From JBCCQH01 sp039024435 (GTDB taxonomy: Bacteria > Bacteroidota > Bacteroidia > J057 > JADKCL01), in contig JBCCQH010000015.1 in assembly GCA_039024435.1 (NCBI GenBank), positions 1-64,000 on the forward strand: a stretch of DNA of 64,000 nt, in the 5' to 3' direction. The first letter of the stretch is position 1, and every line of letters starts with the position of its first letter. The translations under genes and the position numbers were made by a program. A model generated the notes under the pieces. It was not told where the DNA came from. It saw only the letters and a list, made by a program, of their open reading frames with translations, and did no database searches. This document shows positions 16,877 through 27,300 of this stretch, in pieces.

Positions 16877-19800
16877 TTGATCGGTATAGGTTACATAGGA
16901 AAATTTTATCTGAACGCGATCTTGTTGGCATGGTCCCTCCTTTTGACCTTTCAACCCGTATCCGGTCAGAATTGGTCCTGGGCCAATACTATTCAGGATG
17001 CCAGTGTACAAATCGGCCGTTCGGTCGCCACCGACCCGGTCACCGGTGCGGTTTACGTCGCCGGAGAATTTATCCTCAACCTTACACCTTTCGGATTCAC
17101 CTCGGCCGGGACGGATGACATCGTGCTGGCACGCTACTATCCCGACGGCACGTTTCACTGGGCCATCCAAATCGGGGGCACGAGTTTCGATGAAGCTCAC
17201 GACCTTGAGGTGGACAGTTCAGGGGCGGTATACATGGCTGGGATTTACGAAGGGACGGTGGATTTCGGGGGCAATGGGCCGCCGTTAAACCTGACTGCGA
17301 ATGGGGGATCCGATGCTTTTTTTGCCAAATATGACTCATTGGGCCGCGCCATCTGGGCGGAATCCGCCGGGGGCATTGGGTTCGACGCAGGTTACGATGT
17401 GGCCGTCTACGGCGATCAGGCATATTTCGGTGGCAACTACATTTTTGGCATCAGTTTCGATGGTGGCCTGTTCAATCTGGTTTCGGTGGCCGGGATCGAT
17501 GGTTTTGTGGCCCGCTACGATACCGCCGGCAACTTTGTCTGGGCCCAGACCCTGGGCGGCAGCAGCGCCGATGAGGTCAGCGGACTAGAGGCCGACGCCT
17601 CCGGGGTGTACGTGAGTGGGGAATTTCTGGGAAATAGCCTCATCGTCAATACGCCGGGGCCACCGATCACTTTGCCCAATGCAGGTACGTTCACCAGCGA
17701 TTTTTTTGTCGCGCGCTTGCGGGCGGCAGATGGCTTGGGCGTCTGGGCGATCCGCGGCGGCGGGACCAGCAACGATATCGGCCTGGACATCGCGATGGAC
17801 GCCAATCGGGTTTACTCGGTAGGAGATTTTCAGCTCAGTTCGACATTTGGAAACTCGGCGCCGGTGCTTGCAACCGGGGGGACCGATGCCTACCTGGCGG
17901 CGTTTGACAAAGCTACCGGTGCATTTGATTGGGTGGTTCCGGTCGGCCATCCGTCGGGCGATGATCGGGCCTGGGATGTCACCGTCAATGACGGCGATGT
18001 CTGGTGGTGCGGGCGCTACCAGGACAGCCTTTTTCTGGGGGGCGATACCTTGCCCGGCCGCGGAGCGGGCGATGCCTTCATCCTGCGCTACAGCCCGCTG
18101 GGGGTTTACGTGTGGAGCGGCTATGTGGCTTCCATCGGCGAAGACATTCTCTACAGCGTCGATGGGCTTAGCGGCGCGGTGTACTCAGGCGGGGTATTCA
18201 ATAATTTCCCAGCGAGCTTCACCCCGAGCGCCGGAATCAGCCTGACCAATGCGGGCAGTACCGACATCATGTTCGGGAAAATTGAGACGGTACTTCCGCC
18301 ACCGGTGGCCGTGAACGATACCCTTTGCTTGTTACGGGACAGCACATTTACCGTCCCGGTGGAAGACAACGATCAAAATCCGGGCGGTGGACCACTCACG
18401 CTTACGCTGGCCTGTACCTCCAACAATGGAACTGCGGTGATTGTCGGCGACAGCATCCAATACACGCCCAATTTGGCCTTCATCGGCAACGATACAATCT
18501 GCTATTCGATTTGCGACTCCATCAACCAGTGCGACACGGCGCAGGTGCTGATTCGGGTGCTGGATTTGCTTCCCGACCAAACTCCCACCGCAATTCCCGT
18601 TGCGCTCAACGCCGGTGACCTGGTCATACCCATGGATACCGCTTTGCAAATCGACGGGGCGGGCCGGTTCAACGATTCGGCTTACGGTCTGGCGAATGCT
18701 TTGCTCCAGGCGAATATCCCCCTGCAGTGGATCATCCGCACGAATAAGCTGCGCGATGAAGCGGACTTTTCCGCCACCGCGGCCCGGGAGTTTCCGACCC
18801 CCCTGCCCTCAAATCTGTTGAGCTTTTTTGGGGGTCCGCTGGTGATCGATTCGGTCTACGCCGATTCAGCGCGCATTGTCATCGCGAATTACAACAACCC
18901 CACTGATCCGGTTCAGGTGTACCGGCTCACGCAAAACATTGTGGTGGAACTGCGCCATCTTCTGACCCACAAACCCCGGATTGCGGTGTTCGATAACGGG
19001 GGCAACCAGGCGATTCACACTGGCTATCTCGAAGGGGCGGGAGTTACGTCGAGTCATTACGACGTGATCCAAGCTTCGGCGGTGGCGTTTGATTCATTGT
19101 CCTGCTATACCTTTGCTTCCCAAGCCAATTGGGAGAGTAGTGATCCGAACGATACCCTCGAAACGCGTCCCGTGCGGCTGTTTCTCGAGTACGGCGGCAA
19201 CTTCCTCGCTCAGGGAACAGCGATTGAAACGGTAGAAAATCTGGAATTTTTCCAGACCGACAGCGGGATCATGCGGGTTCCAGTGTTCAACGAGGAGGTC
19301 TACGACAATGCCGATATGCCTTTCCTACAGGTCCACGACCGGGTGCAAAATGCCGGGGGATTGTTGCCGGCGTTCAAGTTGCGGGGAAATGCAAATTTCC
19401 TGCCGGGAGCCTATTCACTGGGGCGCCATCCGCGGCGAGCGGAATGGAAAGCTACGGCGCGCAAAATCGGCAACGCGCCCCGGGGAGGCAATTGCTTTTA
19501 CCTGGGGGGAACGAATTACGGATTGTTCAGCAATGACCGCTTGAATGGCCGGCGCATGTATTTGAACGGTATTTTGGTGCCACCGCGCCGCCCGAATGGT
19601 TGTGATCTCGATTTTGCCTGCGACATGGTTGTAACCAAAACCGTCCAAGGGTCCAATTTCTGCGTGGGCGACACAGTAGAGTTTGTGATTGTCGCGGAAA
19701 ATCAGGGACCGGGTACTGCGCTTGACGTGTCGGTTTACGACACGCTTTCCCCAAGCTTCACCTACGTCACCCACCTCGCCACCCAAGGCACATATTCGCC

Positions 19801-22800
19801 GATGACCCATGACTGGCCCCTCGGGGATCAGAACTTTGGTAGTTCGGATACGCTGCGCATCTTTGCCACGGTCAATATCGCCGGGTTCCTCGGGAACAAA
19901 GCCGGGGTAAGAACTTCGATCTACTCACCGGATCTCTTGCCGAGCAATGACACGGCCAGCATTACCATCTCGACTTCTCCGACGCCCGATCCGACGATCA
20001 ATGCCGTAGCGGCGCTCTGCGAAAACGGCCTCCCAGTAAATCTGACCGGGGCTACTGCGGGTGGCGCATGGAGTGGCCCGGGGGTCAGTGGCAGTACCTT
20101 TGATCCCACCGTGACCGGTGCCGGAAGCTTTTCCGTCCAGTATTCGGTAACCCTGGGCCTGTGCAGCGCAACCGATTCTATCGCGATCACCGTAAATCCT
20201 GCGCCGGCTCCCAATCTGGGTCCGGACACGACAATTTGCCAGGGCGATAGCGTCCTGCTCGATCCGGGGATCCCGGGACCGACGTTTGCGTGGTCGACCC
20301 TCGAAAGCACCCCGACCATCACAGTCAATGCGGCCGGGCTGTACCGCGTCACCGTGACCGATGGGAATAACTGCTCCGCCGCAGACACCATCGACCTCAC
20401 AGTAGTCCCGCTTCCCGTGGTGAATTTGGGGGGGAACCAGACGATCTGTCCCGGAGATAGCATTACGCTACTGTCCGGCGCGGCCGGAACCTATAACTGG
20501 TCCACGGGCGCGACGACGCCAACCGTCACGGTCTCCGCTCCCAACAATTACGCGGTGACCGTGACCGACTTGAACAATTGCACGAACGCAGACAGCATGG
20601 TCCTGAGCAATTTCATCCCGCCGCTGGTGAATTTGGGGCCGGATGTTTCGGCTTGCTCCGGCCAAAGCGTTCCCCTTTCTTCCAATGTCACCGGCAGCGC
20701 CTACCTCTGGTCCACCACCGCGACGACCCCTTCGATTTCGGTGACTACTCCGGGCGCCTACTCGCTGACCGTCACCGACGCCAACAACTGTGAAGGCGCC
20801 GACACCATCAATGTCAACTTCTTCGCCCTCCCCACTCCGGATCTCGGCCAGGACACCGTCTTGTGCCTCGGCGACAGTCTCCTGCTCGATCCCGGAGTCC
20901 CCGGGCCGACCTTTGCCTGGAGCACCACCGCAACCACCCCCACCCTCACCGTCGGAGCCGACGGTGCCTACGCCGTCACCGTCATCGATGCCAACAACTG
21001 CTCCGCCGCCGACACCATCAATGCCACCTTTGCTCCGCCCCCGCCGGTCAATCTCGGCGGCAACCAAACCATTTGCCCCGGCGACAGCCTCACCCTGACC
21101 ACCGGCGTGGTGGGCACCTTCCTCTGGTCGACTGGCGCCCTCACCGACAGCATCGTCGTCACCCAGCCCGATACCTACTCCGTCGCGGTCACCGTCGGAA
21201 CCTGCACCGGAGCCGATACCATGGTCCTGAGCAATTTTATCCCGCCGGTTTTCAGCCTGGGTTCCGACAGCACGGTTTGCGCAGGTGACAGTATTTTGAC
21301 GGGCTTCTCCATTCCCAGCGCCAACTACCTTTGGTCCACCGGAGACTCAACCCCATTCATCCAGACCCTCATTTCTGGCTCCTACGCTTTGACGGTGACC
21401 GATGCAAATGGTTGCTCATCTGCCGACACCGTTCAGCACAACTTCCGTCCGCTACCCCAACCCGATCTGGGGGTTGATTCTACCCTCTGCTTTGGCGACA
21501 GTCTCCTGATCAATCCGAGCCTCAACGGCCCGTTCAACTATCTCTGGTCAACTTCGGAAACGACGGCTACGATAGTTGTTTTCACGGCCGACACGTACAC
21601 CGTTGCCGTCACTGATACAAATGGTTGCACCGGCCGAGACACGGTGGTGATCAGCCAACAAGTCCCACCACTGGTCGGTCTCGACAGCACTGCGCGTTTC
21701 TGTATTGGGGACTCACTCACCCTGGACGCCGGCAATGGCGGCAGTATTTTCTTCTGGTCAACCGGGGCCACAACCCAGCAACTCACCGTAGATTCCGCCG
21801 GTACCTACTCCGTGACCGTTTCCGATCCGCTTGGTTGCCGCGGATTTGGCTCCACAACCGTCACCGTTGATCCCCTGCCGATCATTGACCTTTCTGGCAA
21901 TGTCAGTGCCCTCTGTGCAAATGACGCCCCGATTGGGCTACTCGCGCTGCCGCTAGGCGGCAGCTTCAGCGGGGATGGAGTTGCCAACGACAGCCTGGAT
22001 CCGAGCGTTCTCCCTTCTGGCCCCCAAACGGTTTCTTATACCTTCACCGATAGCAATGGATGCGTAAATACCGATTCACTCTCGGTTCTGATAAATTCCA
22101 TTCCCCAAACCCTCCTCGCCGGTCTGCAGGAAAGATATTGCCTGAGCGACCCCGATGACAGCTTGATCTTTCTCCCTGACGGGGGAGTCCTCACTGGCCT
22201 TGGGGCTACCAATCAAGGATTCTCACCGGTGCAAGCTGGGGTTGGAGGACCGTATACGCTCACTTACACCTACAGTGACGCAAATGGTTGCACGGCTGCG
22301 TCAATCGCAGTTACCCAAGTGGATGATCTCCCAACTTCCGCCGACGCTGGGCCAGATCAGTCGCTCAGTGGGGTTGACAATACCACACTCGCCGGAAACT
22401 CACCCCAAATCGGGACCGGAAACTGGACCCTGGGAAGCGCCAGTCCCGCTTCGATCAACGATCCTGGCGATCCCCAAACTGCGATTACCGAACTGAATCC
22501 CGGAAACACGAGCCTGATCTGGACGATCACTTCTGGCAGTTGTCCAGCTTCTCAGGATACCGTACTCATCTTCATTGAGGACATGGTGGTGCCCACTGGA
22601 TTCTCCCCCAATGAAGATGGCGTCAACGACCGCTTTGTGGTCCGAGGCATCGAGCGATACACAACCCGGACCCTCAAAGTCTTCAATCGTTGGGGCAACC
22701 TCGTCTACTCCTCGGAGATTTACGCCAACCAGTGGCGCGGTGAGGATATCGATGGCCGCCTCCTTGCCGATGACACTTACTTCATTGTACTCGACCTCGG

Positions 22801-22843
22801 GGAAGGTGGAGAATTTTCTCAAGCCGTGACCCTCAAGCGCTGA
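16877..22843 (+). CDS. Giant T9SS-exported protein with SBBP, DUF11 and Ig-like repeats (type B sorting domain)
   Basis: The only usable start giving the signal peptide (NAILLAWSLLLTFQPVSGQ) is a TTG at 16877; an in-frame stop lies at 16820 and no ATG or GTG occurs between. About 1988 residues follow. Residues about 25-470 are SBBP-type propeller repeats. About 480-560 form a cadherin/Ig-like unit. About 570-910 are an unassigned alpha/beta-looking domain. About 915-1030 are a DUF11 module (VTKTVQGSNFCVGDTVEF). From about 1110 to 1663 come eight Ig/PKD-like units of about 70 residues with LGxDTxxCxGD and WSTxxTTPT motifs. The end (FSPNEDGVNDRFVVRG to VTLKR) is a CHU_C gliding-type sorting domain. 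A surface adhesin or matrix protein is likely. Confidence 0.88.
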   Translation: MIGIGYIGKFYLNAILLAWSLLLTFQPVSGQNWSWANTIQDASVQIGRSVATDPVTGAVYVAGEFILNLTPFGFTSAGTDDIVLARYYPDGTFHWAIQIGGTSFDEAHDLEVDSSGAVYMAGIYEGTVDFGGNGPPLNLTANGGSDAFFAKYDSLGRAIWAESAGGIGFDAGYDVAVYGDQAYFGGNYIFGISFDGGLFNLVSVAGIDGFVARYDTAGNFVWAQTLGGSSADEVSGLEADASGVYVSGEFLGNSLIVNTPGPPITLPNAGTFTSDFFVARLRAADGLGVWAIRGGGTSNDIGLDIAMDANRVYSVGDFQLSSTFGNSAPVLATGGTDAYLAAFDKATGAFDWVVPVGHPSGDDRAWDVTVNDGDVWWCGRYQDSLFLGGDTLPGRGAGDAFILRYSPLGVYVWSGYVASIGEDILYSVDGLSGAVYSGGVFNNFPASFTPSAGISLTNAGSTDIMFGKIETVLPPPVAVNDTLCLLRDSTFTVPVEDNDQNPGGGPLTLTLACTSNNGTAVIVGDSIQYTPNLAFIGNDTICYSICDSINQCDTAQVLIRVLDLLPDQTPTAIPVALNAGDLVIPMDTALQIDGAGRFNDSAYGLANALLQANIPLQWIIRTNKLRDEADFSATAAREFPTPLPSNLLSFFGGPLVIDSVYADSARIVIANYNNPTDPVQVYRLTQNIVVELRHLLTHKPRIAVFDNGGNQAIHTGYLEGAGVTSSHYDVIQASAVAFDSLSCYTFASQANWESSDPNDTLETRPVRLFLEYGGNFLAQGTAIETVENLEFFQTDSGIMRVPVFNEEVYDNADMPFLQVHDRVQNAGGLLPAFKLRGNANFLPGAYSLGRHPRRAEWKATARKIGNAPRGGNCFYLGGTNYGLFSNDRLNGRRMYLNGILVPPRRPNGCDLDFACDMVVTKTVQGSNFCVGDTVEFVIVAENQGPGTALDVSVYDTLSPSFTYVTHLATQGTYSPMTHDWPLGDQNFGSSDTLRIFATVNIAGFLGNKAGVRTSIYSPDLLPSNDTASITISTSPTPDPTINAVAALCENGLPVNLTGATAGGAWSGPGVSGSTFDPTVTGAGSFSVQYSVTLGLCSATDSIAITVNPAPAPNLGPDTTICQGDSVLLDPGIPGPTFAWSTLESTPTITVNAAGLYRVTVTDGNNCSAADTIDLTVVPLPVVNLGGNQTICPGDSITLLSGAAGTYNWSTGATTPTVTVSAPNNYAVTVTDLNNCTNADSMVLSNFIPPLVNLGPDVSACSGQSVPLSSNVTGSAYLWSTTATTPSISVTTPGAYSLTVTDANNCEGADTINVNFFALPTPDLGQDTVLCLGDSLLLDPGVPGPTFAWSTTATTPTLTVGADGAYAVTVIDANNCSAADTINATFAPPPPVNLGGNQTICPGDSLTLTTGVVGTFLWSTGALTDSIVVTQPDTYSVAVTVGTCTGADTMVLSNFIPPVFSLGSDSTVCAGDSILTGFSIPSANYLWSTGDSTPFIQTLISGSYALTVTDANGCSSADTVQHNFRPLPQPDLGVDSTLCFGDSLLINPSLNGPFNYLWSTSETTATIVVFTADTYTVAVTDTNGCTGRDTVVISQQVPPLVGLDSTARFCIGDSLTLDAGNGGSIFFWSTGATTQQLTVDSAGTYSVTVSDPLGCRGFGSTTVTVDPLPIIDLSGNVSALCANDAPIGLLALPLGGSFSGDGVANDSLDPSVLPSGPQTVSYTFTDSNGCVNTDSLSVLINSIPQTLLAGLQERYCLSDPDDSLIFLPDGGVLTGLGATNQGFSPVQAGVGGPYTLTYTYSDANGCTAASIAVTQVDDLPTSADAGPDQSLSGVDNTTLAGNSPQIGTGNWTLGSASPASINDPGDPQTAITELNPGNTSLIWTITSGSCPASQDTVLIFIEDMVVPTGFSPNEDGVNDRFVVRGIERYTTRTLKVFNRWGNLVYSSEIYANQWRGEDIDGRLLADDTYFIVLDLGEGGEFSQAVTLKR

Positions 22844-22883
22844 GTTTCCTCCAATCAGAGAGTTCTCAATCGGTGCTGTGCCA

Positions 22884-23162
22884 ATGCCGGATTTTCGACC
22901 CAAGCTTTGGTTTTTGGCCCATGTCCTAATTCTACTTTTTCAGGTTTGCATTTCTGCGCAATCTTCCTCCTATATGTCTTCGCAACGCGCGACAAAGGAG
23001 CTAGGAGTAGATCGCGAGGAATACACAGCGATCTTTAGCGGATCTGCTTTTCCGGCTCAATGCGGCACCGCCCAAGATCGCTACTTGTCCATCGCGATCT
23101 CTTCACGGCGCCTTGGCGCGTCGGTGAAGACGGATTGGTGCTTTTTTAACCTGACAAAGTAG
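22884..23162 (+). CDS. Small putative secreted protein, doubtful
   Basis: An ATG 41 bp after the giant gene opens a 92-codon frame that begins with a hydrophobic signal-like stretch (LWFLAHVLILLFQVCISAQ) and then shows no recognisable domain. In Bacteroidota a type B sorted protein is often followed by a PorP/SprF membrane protein, and a signal peptide in just this place suggests the remnant of such a gene. I cannot match the rest to PorP. The last third overlaps two stem-loops, which argues against a conserved protein. Confidence 0.3.
   Translation: MPDFRPKLWFLAHVLILLFQVCISAQSSSYMSSQRATKELGVDREEYTAIFSGSAFPAQCGTAQDRYLSIAISSRRLGASVKTDWCFFNLTK
23075..23147 (+). terminator. Tandem stem-loops, possible terminator
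   Basis: AGATCG at 23075 pairs with CGATCT ending at 23100, and TCTTCAC (about 23099-23105) pairs with GTGAAGA (about 23124-23130) with an inner GCGCC/GGCGC stem. A run of six T follows at about 23142. The gap between stem and T run is longer than in a classical intrinsic terminator. Confidence 0.4.
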
Positions 23163-23209
23163 AACTAATCCAGCGGCAGTAAATTATACTGCCTCTCAGT
23201 CAGCGCTGC

Positions 23210-23683
23210 TCACGTATGCTTTTTCTCACACACCCAGAACCGATGTCGCGGGTCGAGAAATACGATGTAAAACGTAGATCCGACAACGTGGCCTCCAAGG
23301 CAAACTCTACCGTTTACGTGCATCGAGGCCCACTTCGCATCGGGGGGTACATGGGTGGGATGCTTGTACTCGGTCTTATTCGCCGGTGGAAAACCACCGT
23401 AAATCTTAAATTTTCGGCCCAAAGACTCCGGAATTGTACGTGAAGAGTAGTCCTTCAGGGTGAGCATTGCTTCCCCCAACACACCTTTGTCCTGCCAGTC
23501 TTGGATCGTGTCTCCCTGATTTTCATCAAGGTGACGAAAGGTAAACGACATCAAATTGGATTTGTCGTGTACCGAACCACGCGCGAACCCCTTCAGGAAG
23601 TTTTCGGTACTTTGCTCCGGTACGGCTTTCGGTATCGATTGATGAGGTTTTATCTTCTTCTTTCTCCGCTTGTTCTTCCCCAT
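23210..23683 (-). CDS. Unknown protein next to a Panacea antitoxin, candidate toxin
   Basis: I do not recognise this 157-residue protein. It starts with a strongly basic stretch (GKNKRRKKKIKPHQ), has a soluble middle part with TFRHLDENQGDTI, and ends with a compact beta-rich block, MHVNGRVCLGGHVVG followed by FYIVFLDPRHRFWVCEKK. Conserved-looking charged residues are Asp, Arg and His of DPRHRFW. It follows the Panacea-domain gene by 7 bp on the same strand, the usual antitoxin-then-toxin order of PanAT-type modules. I infer a toxin, perhaps acting on RNA or translation because of the basic tail, but this is a guess from context. Confidence 0.6.
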   Translation of the reverse strand: MGKNKRRKKKIKPHQSIPKAVPEQSTENFLKGFARGSVHDKSNLMSFTFRHLDENQGDTIQDWQDKGVLGEAMLTLKDYSSRTIPESLGRKFKIYGGFPPANKTEYKHPTHVPPDAKWASMHVNGRVCLGGHVVGSTFYIVFLDPRHRFWVCEKKHT

Positions 23684-23690
23684 CGCTGAT

Positions 23691-24206
23691 TTAATTTCCG
23701 TATAGCATTTCTCGATAAAATTCCCGCATCCGCGCTTTGCTGATCACATTGTTACTGGGATCACCGGGTGCGACTCCGGCCCGTGCTTCTTTCCAGGGGG
23801 CTTCTTCGTGGGTGAGGCATTCCAGCTTGTAGGAAGACAGTTTCCCGTATTCCTCTAAAACATCTCCGACCAGATCTACCTGTTCGGCCGCTAAAATGGA
23901 CTCAACTTCTTTGATGATGCCGTTGACGTCTTCGCCTTCCTCAAAGTAAAAGGTACCGTAGATCAACGACACGTCTCGCAGTTCGTTCCAGACTTTCCGG
24001 GAAACTGGGCCGTGTACCCAGGCCTCAAATTCGTCTTCAATAAGGGGACGGTTAAAGTAAGCTTGGTGAAATGCTTCTACGTAATACAGTAGCTTCTGCA
24101 TCTTTAGCTGGTTCATTGGACCCAGCTTGGCAAGTATGTAATCTGCCAGTTTTCTTGAATCCAATGTGCGCAATTCACCCTCACTAGTCCTTCGCTTCTT
24201 GCTCAT
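23691..24206 (-). CDS. panA: Panacea (SocA-like) domain antitoxin
   Basis: The 171-residue protein contains the Panacea core at about 17-70: ADYILAKL, then LKMQKLLYYVEAFHQAYF and EFEAWVHGPVSRKVWNELR. This domain occurs in the proteolytic antitoxin SocA, in phage GepA and in the hyperpromiscuous PanA antitoxins, where it neutralises many unrelated toxin families. The C-terminal half (about 95-171) is helical and acidic with LTHEEAPWKEAR, a common end of the family. It is the first gene of a two-gene unit with the unknown basic protein downstream. A TACCTTTG box lies 62 bp upstream. Confidence 0.88.
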   Translation of the reverse strand: MSKKRRTSEGELRTLDSRKLADYILAKLGPMNQLKMQKLLYYVEAFHQAYFNRPLIEDEFEAWVHGPVSRKVWNELRDVSLIYGTFYFEEGEDVNGIIKEVESILAAEQVDLVGDVLEEYGKLSSYKLECLTHEEAPWKEARAGVAPGDPSNNVISKARMREFYREMLYGN

Positions 24207-24267
24207 AGTGATTGGATTTATTATGTCTAGGAGTAAATTTGCTATTTTTTATAGCTCTCTCTCCACT

Positions 24268-24275
24268 CAAAGGTA
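24268..24275 (-). promoter_or_regulatory. -7 box of the panA unit
   Basis: The minus strand reads TACCTTTG, a full match to TAnnTTTG, about 62 nt before the panA start codon. No convincing TTG lies at the right distance. Confidence 0.4.
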
Positions 24276-24347
24276 CTAATTTATTTCGGGTTCGCTAATT
24301 TTTTTAAATTTTTTTCCCAAATTTTGCGCACGCCCCCATTATTTTTA

Positions 24348-27300
24348 TCATCTCACTAGGGTTATATTTCCGTTGAAATCACGGTTCCCGACCCGCAATT
24401 TGTAGTAGTATACCCCTTCGGGAAGTTGTCCATTTCCATTCGTGCCATCCCACCGCTTCTGTTTGTTGGTGGTGATGAATACTTCGGTGCCCCAACGGTC
24501 AAACACAATCAGATTGAAAGGCTGATCCCCGGTATATTCTACCCAGAAATTGTCATTGATTCCGTCTGCGTTCGGGCTAAAGACATTGGGAATGAACAGA
24601 TCCGGAGTACGGATGACGTAAGGACCGTGGGAAATCCGGCTCACACACCCCTGCTCATTTTGCACGGTGAGGCTGACGGTATAGTTGCCCGGCTCCGGAA
24701 AAGAGAATTCAGGATTTTCCAGGGCCGATTGCTGCCCATTCCCAAAGTCCCAGGCCCAGCTCACGCTGTTTGGCGATTGATCGGTAAACTGAACCATGGT
24801 CGCCGGCAACATCAGCTCAACCGGAAATAGAGGATCAGACGTGAAATCCGCGGTAATCGAATCGTAAACGATAACGGTCGTTGTGGACGCCGAACTGCGG
24901 CACCCCCCACTATTTGTCGCGATAAGCGTCACGTCATAAGTACCGACCGAATCGTACACGTAAGTCAGCTCGTGCTCGTTTGAGATATTCCCATCCCCGA
25001 AATCCCAGGTGAGAAATATGGCGTCTTCCGCCAAAGAAGTAAACGTCACCTCCAAAGGCACACAGCCCTCCGTTAAACTGTTCACGTAAGCGGTTGTCGG
25101 CGTAGGGATTACATTTAAAGTAACTTCCGCCGTATCAATGCACCCACCTTCCGATACAATCACCTGATAAGTGGTCGTAGAATCCGGCGCAGCCAGGGTA
25201 ATCGCGGTGTTAGGATTGCCGAGGCCGGTGGGCGGACTCCATACAAAACTGGCTCCCCCCAGTCCACCCGAGGCCGTCAGCAAGGTCGAATCCCCCGAAC
25301 AAATTACGGAAGTGTCCGCCTGCACCTCCGCATTGATCTCTGGAATCAGCGAGACCAAAACCGAATCGGTCATGCTACAGGTATTGAAAGTGACCGTAAA
25401 GTAGAAATACATCGTCTGATCCGGCTCCACCTGCACGTTTTGCTGGTTATTTGGTCCAATGACAAACTGTGCAGGTTGCCAATCGATGAGCACATTCTGC
25501 AGATCGCCCGGCGGCTGATTATTGACCCATTGGATATCACCAAATAGGTCAAATGGTCCCGTTTCATTGCACACCGTAATGTTGTCCCCCGCGTCCACGA
25601 TGGGCGAAGGATTGATCGTCACCAATACCGAATCGACATTCGTACAGCCCGCAGCGGTAAACGCTTGCAGATAATACCATTGCGTCTGGGCCGGCGATGC
25701 CCACACGTCCGCCTGGGTCGAGTCGCTCAAACCATTCGTTGGGAACCACTGGTACGCCACGATAGAGTCAGGGATAACTTGGTTCGACACAACCGCCGAT
25801 CCATCCAGAAATGCCGAGTCTCCCGCACAGATATCCCGGTTTTGTCCGGCTTCTACCGTCGGAATTTCGGTGACAAAAACCGTTACATCATCCGCAATTG
25901 AAGGACAATTATTGGATTCTACGACCAATGAGTAAACCGTGGTCAAGGCGGGACCCGCAAACGGGTTTGCCACTACATCGCTCGATAGTCCTGCCGCCGG
26001 GGTCCATTCGTAGGAATAATCCGGACCCGCCCCCGTAGCAATTCCTTGCAGTTGTACCGAATCACCATCGCAAATCACCTGATCCGGTCCGGCATCGGCA
26101 ATCGGTGTGGGGCTGACCTCGACCAACACCGTCGATAAGGTATCAGTCGTGGTAAAATCACTCGTACAACCGGTGATCGAGTCCAGCACCACCAAGGCGT
26201 AAATCGTCGTCGTATCCGGGCGCGCACACGGCGTCGCAATCGTACTGTCATTCAATCCCGCCCCCGGAATCCAGGTGTATCCATAGGCTCCTGAACCTTG
26301 GGTCACCGTCGGATTCAGCACGGTACAAGGTGCGGGCAGACCGCAAATCGATGTATCGGGTCCGGCGTCCACAATCGGTTTGGGAATGATGCCCACCACC
26401 AGCGAGTCCGCCACCGATTGACAACCGCTTTGGTCGGTGATCACCAAATAATAAGTCGTCGTATCCGTGGGATTCACCACGGGATTGGGGCAATTCACGC
26501 AACTAAGTCCGCACTGCGGCGCATTGCAGGACCAAGTGTAGAAATACGGCGCACCGCTACCACCCGAACCACTTCCCATAATCATGCCGCCACCTTCGCC
26601 TTCACAGAAACTGGTATCCGCACCGACGGTTGCCACGGGAGGAGCCGGCGCGCTCACCGCCACACTGTCGATGAAGATGCAGTTGTTCGCATCGGTAACC
26701 GTCACCGTGTAGGTACCCGAACACAAGCCGGAGACATTGGCCACCGTAGGATTTCCCGGCGCATTCCATTGGTAAGAATAAGGTTGGGTTCCTCCCGAAG
26801 GGACCGCCGAAACCGTTCCGTTGCAACTGCCCAAACAGTTTTCATCCACCGAACTCAAGCTTGCCGAAAGCGGCGCTGGTTCCACGATGACCACCGCAAC
26901 AGAATCCTGACAGCCATTTTGATCGCTGACCAAGCAATTGTAAACCCCGGCCCCCAGACCCGTCGCCGTCGCTGCCGTCCCCCCCAAAGGCGACCACTGA
27001 TAATTGTAGCCGGGCGTTCCTCCCGCAGCAGTTATCGTCGCTGTACCGTCAGCCCCCCCCGCACAGGAAACATCGGTAGTAGCAGTCGTGAGGGAGATCG
27101 GAGCCGGCTGGCCGACGGTGACTTGCGCCGTGGTCGTACAGCCGAATGAATCAGTCGTGGTCACCGTGTAAGTTCCCGGGCTGAGCCCCCCAATTGTGTC
27201 TCCCACCAAACTCCCCGGCGTCCAAACTTGGGTCAATGTCCCTGTGCCTCCACTCGAAATTGCCCAGACCACGCCATCACTGCCGCCCGCACAAGAAACC

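Noticed and set aside
20206..21870. Regular repeats that might be taken for a CRISPR array
   Set aside because: Units are about 210 bp, in frame, and code for Ig-like domains; there are no short identical repeats with unique spacers and no cas genes.
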